A program made the translations under genes and the position numbers. A model generated the notes under the pieces. That model saw only the letters and a program-made list of their open reading frames with translations, ran no database searches and was not told where the DNA came from. From Platanthera guangdongensis (Eukaryota; Streptophyta; Magnoliopsida; Asparagales; Orchidaceae): 64,000 nucleotides of DNA. The stretch is taken from positions 108,608,124 through 108,672,123 of the forward strand of contig CM077147.1 in the NCBI GenBank assembly GCA_039583875.1. The letters are read 5' to 3'. Below, piece after piece: positions 33,628 to 45,145 of this stretch; the first letter of the stretch is position 1; every line of letters starts with the position of its first letter.

Positions 33628-34599
33628 TGAATGCCAAGAACAGGATTGGTGAGACCGACCCGCGTCTTTGTTTAAGTCGCGAGTACGTCGTACTCGGTGA
33701 AGGCAAGGAGATTTGAGCAACGGCGGGTGGAGGATCCGACCTGCGTTATGTCTGTCCGACGTGGACCAAAAGGTACGGTTTGTTGGAGCGCATAGCGAGA
33801 GTCTTAGGCCTGCGTGTCATGACACAATGGGGGGCTACGGGCCATCCCGGTGTTTTAAGACTAGAATTCCGGCTGCACGCCATGGAGTAAATGCTCAAGA
33901 GAGTTGTCGTTGGGTTGTGTCCCTGATACGGTGGTGGGAAACTGGTTCGCCGGTACACCAAGAATGTGCCCTGAGTGCACGGATCGTTGGGCCGGGTGGC
34001 TGACGGTTGTGATGGCATGTGTGTGCGTGAGAGCACATTTGTATGAATTATATACATGCTTGTGGATGATATGCCTGCAGGGAAGAATATTGCTGCCCTG
34101 AGAAAAGGGGTAGGGTCGTTATAATTTGGTCAGCTGAATGCTGACCGTTGCCTCTGTTTGCCACCGTTGGGTGGATTGTCCCTGTACAGGTGCTGGAGAG
34201 CCAAGCGGGACGCATAAAGGTTGATGTCCCTGCTGCTGCTGCTGCTAGCCCTCGAAGGCTATTTGGAATGAATGTTGTGTTTTCTTTTTATGTGGCCGGC
34301 CTGCGTGCCAATGTTTAGGCCACTGTGTGGAAGCCATGTAAGGGCATAAGGCCAACTTTTGTACTATTGTAAGACATTCCTATATATATATCTATACAAT
34401 GTGGAGTTGTTTTATATGTTGGACATTCACATGTGGAGTTCTAGTATTAGTTTAGGCTTCCACTAGAATGCAATGTGTTAAGGTTCGTTGCGCTACTCTG
34501 GTATCATCCCGTACCTTCACCGCCTGTTTTGTGATATATGTTGTGGGGCCCCGGCCGGACCTTCTAGTATATACTATATGAACGGATGGGGTTGTTACA
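33628..34599 (+). repeat. 5' LTR of D, second part
   Basis: It corresponds to 41036-41998 and ends GGGGTTGTTACA. It carries a small CTG expansion (near 34229-34246) relative to the 3' LTR. Confidence 0.9.
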
Positions 34600-34869
34600 T
34601 TTTTGGTATCAGCTGTCTCGGTCTTTTTCTCTCGAAGTCGTGGTCGACTTATTTTGTGGGGTGGCGAGCACGTGTCTGTGCAAACCAAGTTATGCGATTG
34701 AACTCCTGAATGTCCATGATAGGAATGCAAATTTATGTGTTGAAGGAACCTGTGTGTTCCTATTTTATGTTGTTTGCTTGTGTAAGGCCGCTAATGTGTG
34801 TGTCTTGTCAACCTTTAGGTAACACGGAGTGGAGCTGGGCAGTCAGAGCCCCAGCATTATGATGAAAGT
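34600..34869 (+). other. Primer-binding site and leader of D
   Basis: TGGTATCAGCTG (34604-34615), four bases after the LTR, is the tRNA-iMet site with a short loss after TCAG. The rest is leader; an in-frame start upstream of 34870 cannot be excluded. Confidence 0.7.
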
Positions 34870-35941
34870 ATGACACCAGCCGCGGTGCCTACACCTCCAC
34901 CATCTACGGAACATGTGTGTTTAGTTGCTGAGGCTTTGTTTGCCATGATCCAAGGACAGCCACTTAGGCAGGAACAACCAACTGTGAGGCCAGAACAGGT
35001 GGCGGCAAGGCCTGAACCTGTAGTGGATGTGGCTCCTCGAGCGGCTGAGAAGCAGTTGACGCGGTTTATGAGTTTCCATTCGCCTACATTTTCGGGAGCG
35101 GGAACTCCTACGCTGACTGAGGATTGGCTAGCGCGCGTCAAGCGAATCATGACGGCAATTGGATCGGAGGAACATCAGAAAGTCACCTTAGCTACCTTCC
35201 TGCTTGAAGGAGAAGCTAGATTGTGGTGGGATGAGATGGAGTTGCATCACTTGGCGGGTCATCCCTTAACAGAAGTATCGATGGAAGAATTCTCCCGACT
35301 CTTCCTAGCGAAGCACCTTCCTGCGGCGCAATGGATAGCCATGGAGAAGGAATTCCAAAGGATAACGCAAGGTGATGGCAGTGTTGACGCGTACCTTCAT
35401 GAGTTTACACGCTTGGGGCGTTATGCGGGTTCTATTTTTGCTGATGAGCAGAGGAAGATAAATAGGTTCTATGAAGGACTGCAGGACGAGTTGAGGTTCC
35501 TGTTTTCTAGTTCTGTGAACCAAGGCTTCCAGGCGTTGGTCGACACTGCGAGCGCGCTGGAAAAAGATATGAAGAGGGTGCAGGGGAAGAGGGCTTTGGC
35601 TGTGACGCAACCGGAGTGGAAGGTGCCCCGACCTGGGAAACCATTTTATAAGAAGAAATGGGGCAAGAAGTCCAAGACAAGTGGACAAGCTCCTTCATCA
35701 GTTGCACCGGGAGCAACGTCGGGGGCTACCTCAAGGCCGAATACTCGTACATGCTTCAATTGTGGCCGGGTGGGGCATATAGTTCGAGATTGTCGGGTGC
35801 CTCCAAAGAGTGAAAATAAGGTGGGAGCGTCGTATGCGTAGAAGGGAAAGGCAGTAGTGGACGCCTCTGCCTCGCAGGCGCAGCCCCGGGTCTACAATCT
35901 TGGCCTGCAGGAGGCCATCAAGCAGAGTAACATCGTCACAG
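34870..35941 (+). pseudogene. gag: gag of element D
   Basis: Open from 34870 (MTPAAVPTPPPSTEH) to TAG at 35839-35841, then the same frame continues to the splice site. The Retrotrans_gag domain spans residues about 85-215 (EARLWWDEMELHHLAG; LHEFTRLGRYAGS). A basic linker follows, then a CCHC knuckle (CFNCGRVGHIVRDC) at about 295-308. After the stop the frame reads QAQPRVYNLGLQEAIKQSN and IVTG, the usual joint to protease. One nonsense change is the only defect I see. Confidence 0.9.
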
Positions 35942-36034
35942 GTATGAGTTTAGTTTTGCAGATGATATTGCTTGTATGTTTTACTTAGTGCATATGTGTT
36001 TGCGGTTTGTTTGTGTGTGACATGAGTGTCACAG
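35942..36034 (+). other. Putative 93-nt intron between gag and protease of D
   Basis: The 5' splice site CACAG|GTATGAG and 3' site GTGTCACAG|GC bracket 93 AT/T-rich bases. Splicing joins NIVTG to [20 protein letters not shown], the expected gag-protease continuity. G has a remnant of exactly the same length at the same place. Confidence 0.65.
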
Positions 36035-36494
36035 GCTTTGTGATGATTCGGGACATGCTGGCGCGAGCACTGTTTGATACAGGTGCATCACATTCTTTTC
36101 TGTCTAGCGAGTTCATAGCGCGGCTTGGGATACCTAGTCTTGCAAAGACAGATAGTGTCATAATGGTGTTGCCGGCTGTTGGATGCTTGTGGATCAAGCT
36201 TGCGATGTGGCGGTCCAAATAGGAAGTCGGGATTTCAGTTTGACTGCATCTGTATTGCCGATATCGGAATTCGACGTGATTTTTGGTATGGATTAGCTTG
36301 CGGAGCAGCATGCTATGATTGATTGCCAGCCCAAAGATATCACGTTGGGATAGAATACCGAACAGGAGACAAAGTTCGCGGGTATGCGAGGAGTGGGCGG
36401 GACGTTGATGTCTGCAGTCCAAGTAGTCAAGGCTGTTCGGAAGGGTGCGGAGTGTTAATTCGCACTAATTCAGGCTATTGAGCCTAAGGCCAGT
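36035..36494 (+). pseudogene. pol: Protease region of element D
   Basis: The retropepsin motif [12 protein letters not shown] is near 36072. A one-base loss near 36199 shifts frame. Afterwards the sequence reads ISEFDVIFGMD then TAG (Trp expected) at 36294-36296, and further stops at 36351-36353 and 36456-36458 before the RT domain. Confidence 0.85.
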
Positions 36495-37755
36495 GTGTGC
36501 GAGGTTTCGATTGTGTCGGAATTTACAGATGTGTTTCCCAAGGATCTCCCTGGGCTACCACCCCAGCGGGAGATTGACTTCACGATCGAGTTGGTGCCAG
36601 GTGCGAAACCTGTGGCCCGCTCGCCATATCGCGTCGCCCCAAAGGAGATGGCTGAGTTGAAGGTCCAACTACAAGAATTGCTGGAGCAAGGTTATATACG
36701 CCCAAGCATGTCATCTTGGAGCGCGCCTGTGCTTTTTGTGAAGAAGAAAGACGGTGAGTTGCGGTTATGTATTGATTACCGTGAACTGAATAAGCTGACC
36801 GAGAAGAATAAATATCTGATACCCCGGATTGATGAGTTATTCGATCAGCTGGTGGGCTCGACCGTCTATTCGAAATTGGACCTGAAGTCTGGGTATTACC
36901 AGTTGAGAATTCGGGAAGGTGACATTCCCAAAACTGCATTTGGAACGTGTTACGAGCATTATGAGTTCACAGTCATGCCATTTGGACTGTGCAATGCGCC
37001 ATCGGTGTTTATGGATTTGATGCACCGCACATTCCGAGAGTACTTAGATCTGTTTGTGATCGTGTTCATTGATGACATCCTGGTGTACTCGAAGTCAAAA
37101 GCTGAGCATGAGACTCACTTGCGGTTGGTGTTGAATACATTGAGGCAAAATCAGCTCTATGCCAAGTTCTCGAAGTGCGAGTTTTGGTTATCGTTAGTGG
37201 CTTTCTTAGGCCATGTGGTGAGTGGAGTGGGCATTGTAGTGGATCCAGCGAAGATAAGGGCCATACAGGAGTGGCCAGTGTTGTCTTCTGTGGTCGAGGT
37301 CAGGAGTTTCCTTGGACTTGCAGGCTACTATCGAAGATTTGTTGAGAATTTCTCGCGGATTGCTTTGCCGCTAACCATGCTGACGAGAAAAGATCAGAAG
37401 TTAGTTTGGACGCCAGAGTGCACACGAGCTTTTGAAGAGCTGAAGGTTCGGTTGACCACGGCGCCGGTGTTGTCTTCACCAAGTGGGACCGATGGATTTG
37501 TGATTTATAGTGATGCCTCAGGGAGCGGCTTAGGTTGTGTTCTTCTGCAGAATGGAAAGGTAATTGCTTATGGCTCACGCCATTTGAAGGTGCACGAACA
37601 AAATTATCCCGTCCATGACTTAGAGTTGGCGGCGGTGATTTTTTGCACTGAAGTTGTGGCGACACTATATTTATGGAGTGAAGGTGGAGATCTATACAGA
37701 TCATAAGAGCTTAAAGTACCTATTGGAGCAGAAGGACTTGAACATGCGACAATGA
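36495..37755 (+). pseudogene. pol: Reverse transcriptase and RNase H of element D
   Basis: Gypsy [40 protein letters not shown], catalytic FIDDILVYS (near 37065). RNase [21 protein letters not shown] and [20 protein letters not shown]. An extra T in the run 37639-37644 shifts frame within RNase H, and TGA at 37753-37755 replaces Arg. RT itself is open. Confidence 0.92.
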
Positions 37756-39396
37756 CGGTGGTTGGAGTTCCTTGGGGACTACACTTTCGAGATTCACTAT
37801 ACGCTCGGAAAGGGAAACATAGTCGTGGATGCCTTGAGTCGGAGAGCTCCGGCTAGAGCGAGTTGGTTACAACGGCATGATGAACATCTCATCCAGGAGC
37901 TAGAAGCGTTGGAGATTTATTGTGTTGACAAGAATTCTACCGCCAATGCATGTCTGAACTGGACGGAGGTGCAATGTGACCTTACAGACCGGATTCGACG
38001 AGCAATGGGGTTAGATGAAGATCTCTTACGCTATGTCAACGAGGGGCCAGAAGGCAAATTCTCTTGGAATGACGGCCTTTTACGAAAAGAGGGCTGTTTG
38101 TGCGTCCCGAATGTGGGTAAATTGAGGGAAGAACTGATGTATGAAGCACATTATACAAAGTATTCCATTCACCCCGGGAGCACGAAGATGTTCAATGACA
38201 TGAAAAAGTTATTCTAGTGGCCAGGGCTAAAGAGAGATGTTGCCCTTTATGTGGCCAAATGCCAAACATGTGCGATGGTGAAGGCGGAATGCCAAAAGCC
38301 GGGTGGTTATTTGAAGTCGCTGCCGATCTCAGAATGGAAATTTGATGATATTTTCATGGATTTTGTGCACGGGTTGCCGAGATCGCAGCGAGGAAATGAT
38401 TCCATTTGGGTGATTGTTGACCGGCTAACTAAAGTGGCACATTTTCTCCCGAACAAGTGGGATGATTTGGTCGAAAGTTTGGAAAAATTATATGTTGATC
38501 AGATTGTAAGGCTTCACGGTGTTCCTCGGAGCATCGTAAGTGATTGAGATGGGCGGTTCACGTTAAATGACTGGAGGCTAGTTCACCGACTATTGGGCAC
38601 GAAATTGGCATTCAGTACGGCCTTTCATCCCCAAACGGATGGCCAAACTAAACATACCAACAGAACTATGGAGGACATGCTCCGGATGTGCGCCCTCGAC
38701 TTTGGAAAAAGATTGAAAGATCATCTCTACATGGTGGAGTTTGTCTATAATAACAGCTACCAGGAGAGCATTGGGATGGCACCGTGTGAAGCGCTATATG
38801 GAAGGAAGTGTCATACTCCCTTGGCTTGGGTAGAAGAGGGCGAAGCTCGAGTTTATAAACCTAATGAGGTCGATGAAGCAAACTCAACCATACGGACTAT
38901 TCGAGAGAATCTACTCATTGCTCAAGATCGTCAAGCAAAGTACTACAACACCAAGCACCGGAACGTGGAATTCGCGGTTGGCGATTGGATCTACTTGAAG
39001 ATCAAGCCCTTCAAAGGTGTCTCTAGGATTTAACGGTTGAAAAAGTTGATTCCAAGATATTTGGGTCCATTTGAAGTGGTTGAGCAAGTCGGAGAAGCGG
39101 AATATTGGCTAGCTCTTTCGGCAGACTTGGGTGGATTACATGATGTGTTTCACATCTCGGTGCTTCGGAAGGCCGTTAAAGATCCAGCTCAAGTGATCGC
39201 GGATGATCCTGTGCCGGTGGAGTATGAGCTAACAATGAGAGTTACACCCATTCAGATCGAGGATCGAGCCAAGAAACAGTTGCGGAACAAGACGGTCGGG
39301 ATGGTTAAAGTCCGGTGGGACAACTGCGGCCGTGAGGAACTTACATGGGAGCGAGAGCAAACCATGCGAATGGAGTTTCCTCAACTGTTTCTGTAA
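37756..39396 (+). pseudogene. pol: Integrase with chromodomain-like tail of element D
   Basis: The HHCC zinc finger (HYTKYSIHPGSTKMFNDM ... [12 protein letters not shown]) is followed by the DDE core ([17 protein letters not shown]-stop-DGRFT; FHPQTDGQTKHTNRTMEDML) and the GPF-type C-terminal domain (RYLGPFEVVEQVGEAEY). The last segment, VGMVKVRWDNCGREELTWE, matches the short chromodomain of Tekay-like chromoviruses. Stops: TAG 38215-38217 (Trp expected), TGA 38545-38547 (Arg expected), TAA 39031-39033. It ends at TAA 39394-39396. Confidence 0.92.
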
Positions 39397-39524
39397 TGAG
39401 TGGAGAGTGAGCATATGTTGTTGTAACATGAGAATTTTAATGTTATAACTATTTTGTTGTTGGTTGCTGGTTGCCTTCCTGTGTACTAATTTCGAGGATG
39501 AAATTTCTTGTAGGAGGGGAGAGT
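39397..39524 (+). other. 3' untranslated tail and PPT of D
   Basis: It includes TTTCGAGGATGAAATTTC, a phrase common before the 3' LTR in this clade, and the purine tract AGGAGGGGAGAGT (39512-39524). Confidence 0.7.
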
Positions 39525-41998
39525 TGTAACAGCCCAATTCTATCAGCAAGCAAAATTTCGGGTGACACGGCCTGGGACACGGGCGTGTCCCATGGCGTGT
39601 CCTGCTCGGGTGCGGAGTCGTGTCGAGGTCGACGAAAATCATTTGACGGAAAGTGCGTGGGTGGTCATGCCCTGGATCATAGGTGTGACAGAGGGCGTGT
39701 CCCGCTCGGGTTCGGCGTCAGCTCGACGAAATGCGGTGTTCGACGAATTGAGCTCGACGATTTAGCATCGGCTTCGTGGGCTGGCAAATCATCGAACGCG
39801 CGGAATCGTCGAACGGAGATCGTCGAACGCGGGCCCAATCGTCGAGCGCTGGGCCAATTCGACGATCGCTGCCCGATCATCGAATGGATATCGTCGAATG
39901 CGCGAGATCGTCGAATGGAAATCGTCGAACGCGCTATTTGACGATCGCTGGCGGGCTCGACGATCGCTGGCGAGCTCGACAATCGCTGCCTGATCGTCGA
40001 ACGCAGATCGTCGAGCGCAGATCTGGGTCACGGGCGTGACTTGGCTGACACGGGGTGTGTCCCATCGCGGTGACCTATTTTGGGGATAAGGCGGGTTAAG
40101 CGCCGCTTTGAGGACACGACCTATGACACGGGCGTGTCACAGGGTGTGTCGGACGCGAAAATCAGTTTTCCCGATTTTTCGTAGATGTCCATTTTTCTCA
40201 GCCTGGATCCAAGGGCTGAGCTTCTTTCCTGCTTCCTTAAGCCCAAAATCAGAGATCGTATTCTCATTTTGCTTTTGACTTCATCTTTCTAAAACTTTAG
40301 AGAGAGAAAGAGAAAGGAAGTCGGAGAAGAAGAAGATGGTTGTTCGGTGCTGGAGCTTGTGCGTATCCAGCGGTGATCCGAGGCCATTTTTGCGGAGGAA
40401 AAGCTCTTTCTAGCCGGATAGGAGCTTCATGGCACCAAAGCGGTCTTCAAGGGTAATGACATTTCTTCCTAGCCATGTGAAGGCTTCCTTTTTGGCATAT
40501 GTTTGTGATTTCCCACACCAAGAGGTGGCTGATTTTTGGGAATCTTTGGGTGATTCATGAAATCCCCTTTGTTGGCATATAGATCCGGAAATGGAGTACG
40601 GAATAGGCATGTTGTGTGAAGCCCATCTGGACAGGTTGGTCTGGATTGGTGATGTTGCATACGAATCGGAGAAGACTCCGTGATAAATGTGTAGTTTAAG
40701 GAGTCAACGGATTATGCCTGTGAAGGATAGTAGCAGGAAGTACTGGAGAGGTAGTCCAGGAAAATATTAGTGTTATGTTTGCGCTATTGGGTCGTACCTG
40801 TGAATGAGCAACAGGAAGTACTGGTGGGACCAGAAAAGGCCCTTTGTGATGCTTAATGTCGTAGGTGATACCTGTAAAGAGAGTAACTGGAAGTACTGGT
40901 GTGCCCAGGAAAGACCCCTGACATTTGTGATATTGCGGTGTCATACCTGTGAACGAGTAACAGGAAGTACTGGTGTGCCCAGGAAAGACTCGCTGATGTT
41001 GTGAGATGAATGGGTGTACGAGAAATACCTAGGCTTGAATGCCAAGAACAGGATTGGTGAGACCGACCCATGCCTTTGATTAAGCCGCGAGTACGCCGTA
41101 CTCGGTGAATGCAAGGCGATTTGAGCAACGGGGGGTGGAGGATCCGACCTATGTTATGTCCGTCCGACGTGGACCAAAAGGTGCGGTCTGTTGGAGCGCA
41201 TAGCGAGAGTCTTAGTCTTGCGTGCCATGACACAATGGGGGGCTACGGGCCATCCCGGTGTTTTAAGACTAGAACTCCGGTTGCACGCCATGGAGTAAAT
41301 GCTCAAGAGAGTTGTCGTTGGGTTATGGCCCTGATATGGTGGTGGGAAACTGGTTCGCCGGTACACCAAGAATGTGCCCTGAGTGCACGGATCGTCGGGT
41401 TGGGTGGCTGACGATTGTGATGGCATGTGTGTGCGTGAGAGCACATTTGTATGAATTATATACATGCTTGTGAATGCTATGCCTGCAGGGAAGAATATCG
41501 CTGCCCCGATAAAAGGGGTAGGGTCGTTATAATTTGGTCAGCTGAATGCTGATCGTTGCCTCTTTTTGCCACCGTTGGGTGGATTGTCCCTGTACAGGTG
41601 CTGGAGAGCCAAGCGGGATGCATAAAGATTGATGTCCCTGCTGCTAGCCATCGAAGGCTATTTGGAATGAATGTTGTGTTTTCGTTTTATGTGGTCGGCC
41701 TGCGTACCAATGTTTAGGCCACTGTGTGAAAGCCATGTAAGGTCATAAGGACAACTTTTGTACTGTTGTAAGACATTCCTATATATATATCTATACAATG
41801 TGGAGTTATTTTATATGTTGGACATTCACGTGTGGAGTTCAAGTATTAGTATAGGCTTCCGCTAGAATGCAATGTGTTAAGGTTCGTTACGCTACTCTGG
41901 TATCATCATGTACCTTCATCGCCTGTTTTGTGATATATGTTGTGGGGCCCCGGCCGGACCTTCTAGTATATACCATATGAACGGATGGGGTTGTTACA
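39525..41998 (+). repeat. 3' LTR of D (2474 bp)
   Basis: TGTAACAGCCC...TTGTTACA. U3 contains GACACGGGCGTGTC palindromes (39562-39600, 40030-40160) and a TCGA array (39615-40030). A block of repeated GAAGTACTGG units is at 40735-40985. No gene is seen. Confidence 0.93.
39615..40030 (+). repeat. TCGA-rich short-motif array in D 3' LTR
   Basis: ATCGTCGAACG, CTCGACGATCGCTGG and similar units recur about 20 times in both orientations. A decayed version is in the 5' LTR (24205-24640). Confidence 0.75.
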
Positions 41999-42002
41999 AC
42001 AG

Positions 42003-42095
42003 GTACTTAAATTATTATTAATTTAGAAATTTCAACCTTAGTAGTGCCTTGAAAACCATAGATATAACCTCCATTTTAACTCAAATAAATCTCAG
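42003..42095 (+). other. Intron remnant (93 nt) between gag and protease of G
   Basis: It starts GTACTT directly after ACAG and ends AAATCTCAG before GGATAGTTATG. It is AT-rich and has the same length as the D intron. The exon to its left has been displaced by D. Confidence 0.55.
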
Positions 42096-43572
42096 GGATA
42101 GTTATGATCAGCGGTAAGACCGCTCATACCCTCTTCGACACAGGTGCTTCGCACTCTTTCGTGTCGGACACTTTTATTGAAGGACTAGAGGGTGTGGAGA
42201 GATTCCCTGGCATAGAGATGAGGATGCGTCTTCCTGATGGCTCGGAGTTACGGACCACGGATAGCTACAACATGGAGGCCGAGATAGGAGGCAAGACATT
42301 CGAAGCTCCGGCAGCGGTCTTGAGATTGTCGGACTTTGACTTGATTTTGGGCATGACCTGGCTTCATTGGAACTATGCCCAGATCGACTGCCCCTCTAAG
42401 AGGATCACACTCAGCCATGGAGACTCCTATGTTACTATTGAAGGTATCCGACCTATCCCCCATCTATCATTATCTTTTGTACAGGCTGTCAAGGCCTATG
42501 AGCAGGGGGAAGAGGTGTACCTCATCTGCTTCGAGATGGTGGCGGCAGAGAGTTCTATATCTTATATCCTGGTGGTTCGGTATTTCTCTGATGTATTCCC
42601 GGAGAAATTACCCGGACTACCACCAGCTCGGGACTTGGATTTCAGGATTCAGTTGGTGCCTGGGGCGAGGTTAGTGTCCCGGGCACCTTACAGGATGGCT
42701 CCCAGGGAGTTGGCAGAATTCAGGACTCAGCTTCAAGAGCTTGTGGACTCAGGATTTGTGCGGCTGAGTTCGTCGTCGTGGGGAGCACCAGTTCTCTTTG
42801 TGAAGAAGAAAGATAGATCATTGCGGTTGTGCATAGATTATAGGGAGCTGAACCAGTTGACGGTCCGGAATACGTATCCACTGCCTCGGATAGACGAGTT
42901 ATTTGATCAGCTTCAGGGGGCCTTCTGGTTATCTAAGCTGGATTTGAGATCCGGTTACTATTAGCTGAGCATCAGAGAGGAAGACATCCCGAAGACGGCT
43001 TTCAGCTCACGATACGGGTTATACGAGTTCAAGGTGATGCCTTTTGGGCTCACGAATGCCCCTGCCATGTTCATGAGTCTAATGAACCGTGTATTCGAGC
43101 CCTTCTTGGACCGCTTCATCATTGTATTCATCGACGATATTCTGATCTATTCTCGGACTCAGGAGGAGCACACAGAGCATTTGACACAGGTTTTACAGAG
43201 CTTGCGGGAGTCCCAGATGTATGTGAAGTTCTCTAAGTGCCAGTTTTGGCTACAGGAGGTGGCTTTCTTGGGGCATATGATTAGAGGAGTTGGATTGGCG
43301 GTGGATCCAGCTAAAATAGAGACAATGAGAGATTGGCCATGGCCGAAGACAGCGTCAGACATTCGCAGCTTCTTGGGATTTGCAGGTTACTATCATAAGT
43401 TCGTGGAGGAGTTCTCAAGGATAACACTCCCTCTCACGACCTTGACGAGGATGTAGAGTTTACTTGGACAGAGCAGTGCTACACAGCGTTTCAGGAGTTG
43501 AAGGACCTACTTACCTCATCCCCTATCCTTGCACTCCCATCTGGGAGTGAGGGATTTCAGATTTACACAGAT
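42096..43572 (+). pseudogene. pol: Protease, reverse transcriptase and start of RNase H of element G
   Basis: Protease [13 protein letters not shown] (42128 on) and [12 protein letters not shown] are intact. RT begins [20 protein letters not shown] and includes [20 protein letters not shown] and FIDDILIYS (near 43130). TAG at 42962-42964 replaces Gln in the SGYYQ motif, and a one-base loss near 43453 shifts frame in the connection domain. RNase H starts FQIYTD and is cut by element F after CAGAT; it resumes at 57232. Confidence 0.92.
43568..43572. repeat. Target-site duplication of F, left copy (CAGAT)
   Basis: It pairs with CGGAT at 57227-57231 (one G/A difference). Removing F and one copy restores the codons of IYTDASYEG. 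Confidence 0.85.
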
Positions 43573-43734
43573 TGTTGGGTACATTGGAAAATGTGTACCA
43601 GATTTGAAGAAGCCTCACCTTGCTCAATGATATGCATCAAGGTATATTTGATGTTGTTTTGAGTTTATATGTGCAGGTTAAGAAAATGCAAGAATGTAGG
43701 AAAAAGTTTCTAAGTCCATGAGTTGACACCAGAA

Positions 43735-44270
43735 AAGCTGTGTCGACACTTATGCAGGCTTATGTCGACACTGGAGAAAAGCTGTGTCGACACCTGGAGT
43801 CAGCTGTGTCGACACTTGGAAAGGCTATGTTGACATCAGAAGAAACTGTGTCGACACACAGAGGTAGTGTCGACACATAGAGAAGGCTTAGTCGACATCA
43901 ACTGTGTCGACACACAGAGGCAGTGTCGACACACAGAGACAGTGTCGACACACAGAGAAGGCTTAGTCGACATCAACTGTGTCGACACACAGAGGCAGTG
44001 TCGACACACAGAAAAGGCTTTGTCGACATCAACTGTGTTGACACACAGGACTTGTGTCGACACATGGCAGAGTTTCAACAAAGTCAATTTGTGTGAAGAG
44101 AAGAAGTGACTGTGTCGACGCCACAGAACTAGTGTCGACACATTCTACAGAAGATGTGTCGAGAAGAAGTGTCAACACCAAGGGAGCTGTGTCGACAGCT
44201 CCAAGGCTTGTGTCGACACTTAGTCTACTTGTGTCGACACATAATGAAGTTCAGTCTCGACACTTTGCTG
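43735..44270 (+). repeat. GTCGAC palindrome array in U3 of F 5' LTR
   Basis: About 20 copies of TGTCGACAC or close variants, with an expanded repeat of unit CACAGAGGCAGTGTCGACA (43855-44010). Confidence 0.9.
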
Positions 44271-44398
44271 ACAGAGACAGAGTTTCAAGAAGTGACTGGA
44301 AGACTTGACAGTTGTCATAACCAACCGGTCTACTACAACTGTCTGAGTTGTCATAAGTTTGTTAGAAACCGGATCTGCCAGTTATCATGGAGAAAGTC

Positions 44399-44405
44399 TA
44401 TATAA
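44399..44405 (+). promoter_or_regulatory. LTR TATA box of F 5' LTR
   Basis: TATATAA followed by GGACATTCTC, downstream of the array; conserved at 56214-56220. Confidence 0.6.
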
Positions 44406-44904
44406 GGACATTCTCTATCAACAGAAAAAGAGATTGATGATAAGAATTATTACACACATAAGATAAACGAAAAACCAGAAGAATATTTTCAACAGAAGAT
44501 CTAAGAAGACATTCTGAAGTTGTGTTCTACTCAGATTTTGTCAAGTGAATTCAAAGAAGAATTCAGAAGAATCTTCAGAAGAAGTTGGAGATAGAGAGCT
44601 CCATCTATTCAAGTGAAGAAAGGGACTTACATCAACAAGTCTCTAAAGTGCAGAGTTTGAACCAGTCTGCCAAGAAGGATTCAGATTGATTTCTGAATTT
44701 CAAGAAAGGAGCTGATTGAAGATCAACTTCAAAGGAGATCAACCCTACTGAGTTCAGATTCAAGAAGCTTTGAAGAAAGCTAATAGAGGTTGTTCTCTGT
44801 CATCATATTCTTCCAAGAACTGATCAAGAAACTATCCATCCTTTATCTCTCTACCAGGGTGGTGGTAAATTATAAACTTAAATCTATTTTCTGTAGAATC
44901 TTTA

Positions 44905-45145
44905 TAAGATCTGAGTTGTAAGCCTGATTTATAAAGGCTGAGTTATAGGAGATTATTTTCTCTGAGTGGTAGGCCTTGTTGAAGGCTGAGATAGGGCTGT
45001 GAGCCTGAGTTGTAGGAGATTGTTATCTCTGAGTTGTAGGCCTTGTTGAAGGCTGACGTAGGGCAGATTGCCTGAGCTGTAGGAGTGTGGACTCACTCTG
45101 AGTTGTAGGAGCATTGTTTGGGTTCTGAGCTGTAAGATCTGCGGA
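44905..45145 (+). repeat. TGAGTTGTAGG repeat in R/U5 of F LTR
   Basis: Some ten copies of TGAG(T/C)TGTAG(G/A) with 12-30 nt spacers (GCCTTGTTGAAGGC among them). The same block is in all five LTRs of this family. Confidence 0.7.

Larger units (their letters stand above)
24123..41998 (+). mobile_element. Ty3/gypsy chromovirus-like retrotransposon D
   Basis: Both LTRs start TGTAACAGCCCAAT and end TTGTTACA. The 5' LTR is 24123-34599 (split by E) and the 3' LTR is 39525-41998. Between them are a PBS, gag, a 93-nt intron, protease, RT, RNase H, integrase and a C-terminal chromodomain-like tail. The flanks ACAGT (24118-24122) and ACAGG (41999-42003) are a 5-bp duplication with one mismatch. The right flank is the exon/intron border of G. 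Confidence 0.9.

Noticed and set aside
33713..34101. ORFs repeated at 41109-41465
   Set aside because: They belong to the two D LTRs; frames are interrupted differently and match no protein.
34229..34246. CTG trinucleotide expansion
   Set aside because: Only about six units versus two in the other LTR; ordinary microsatellite change.
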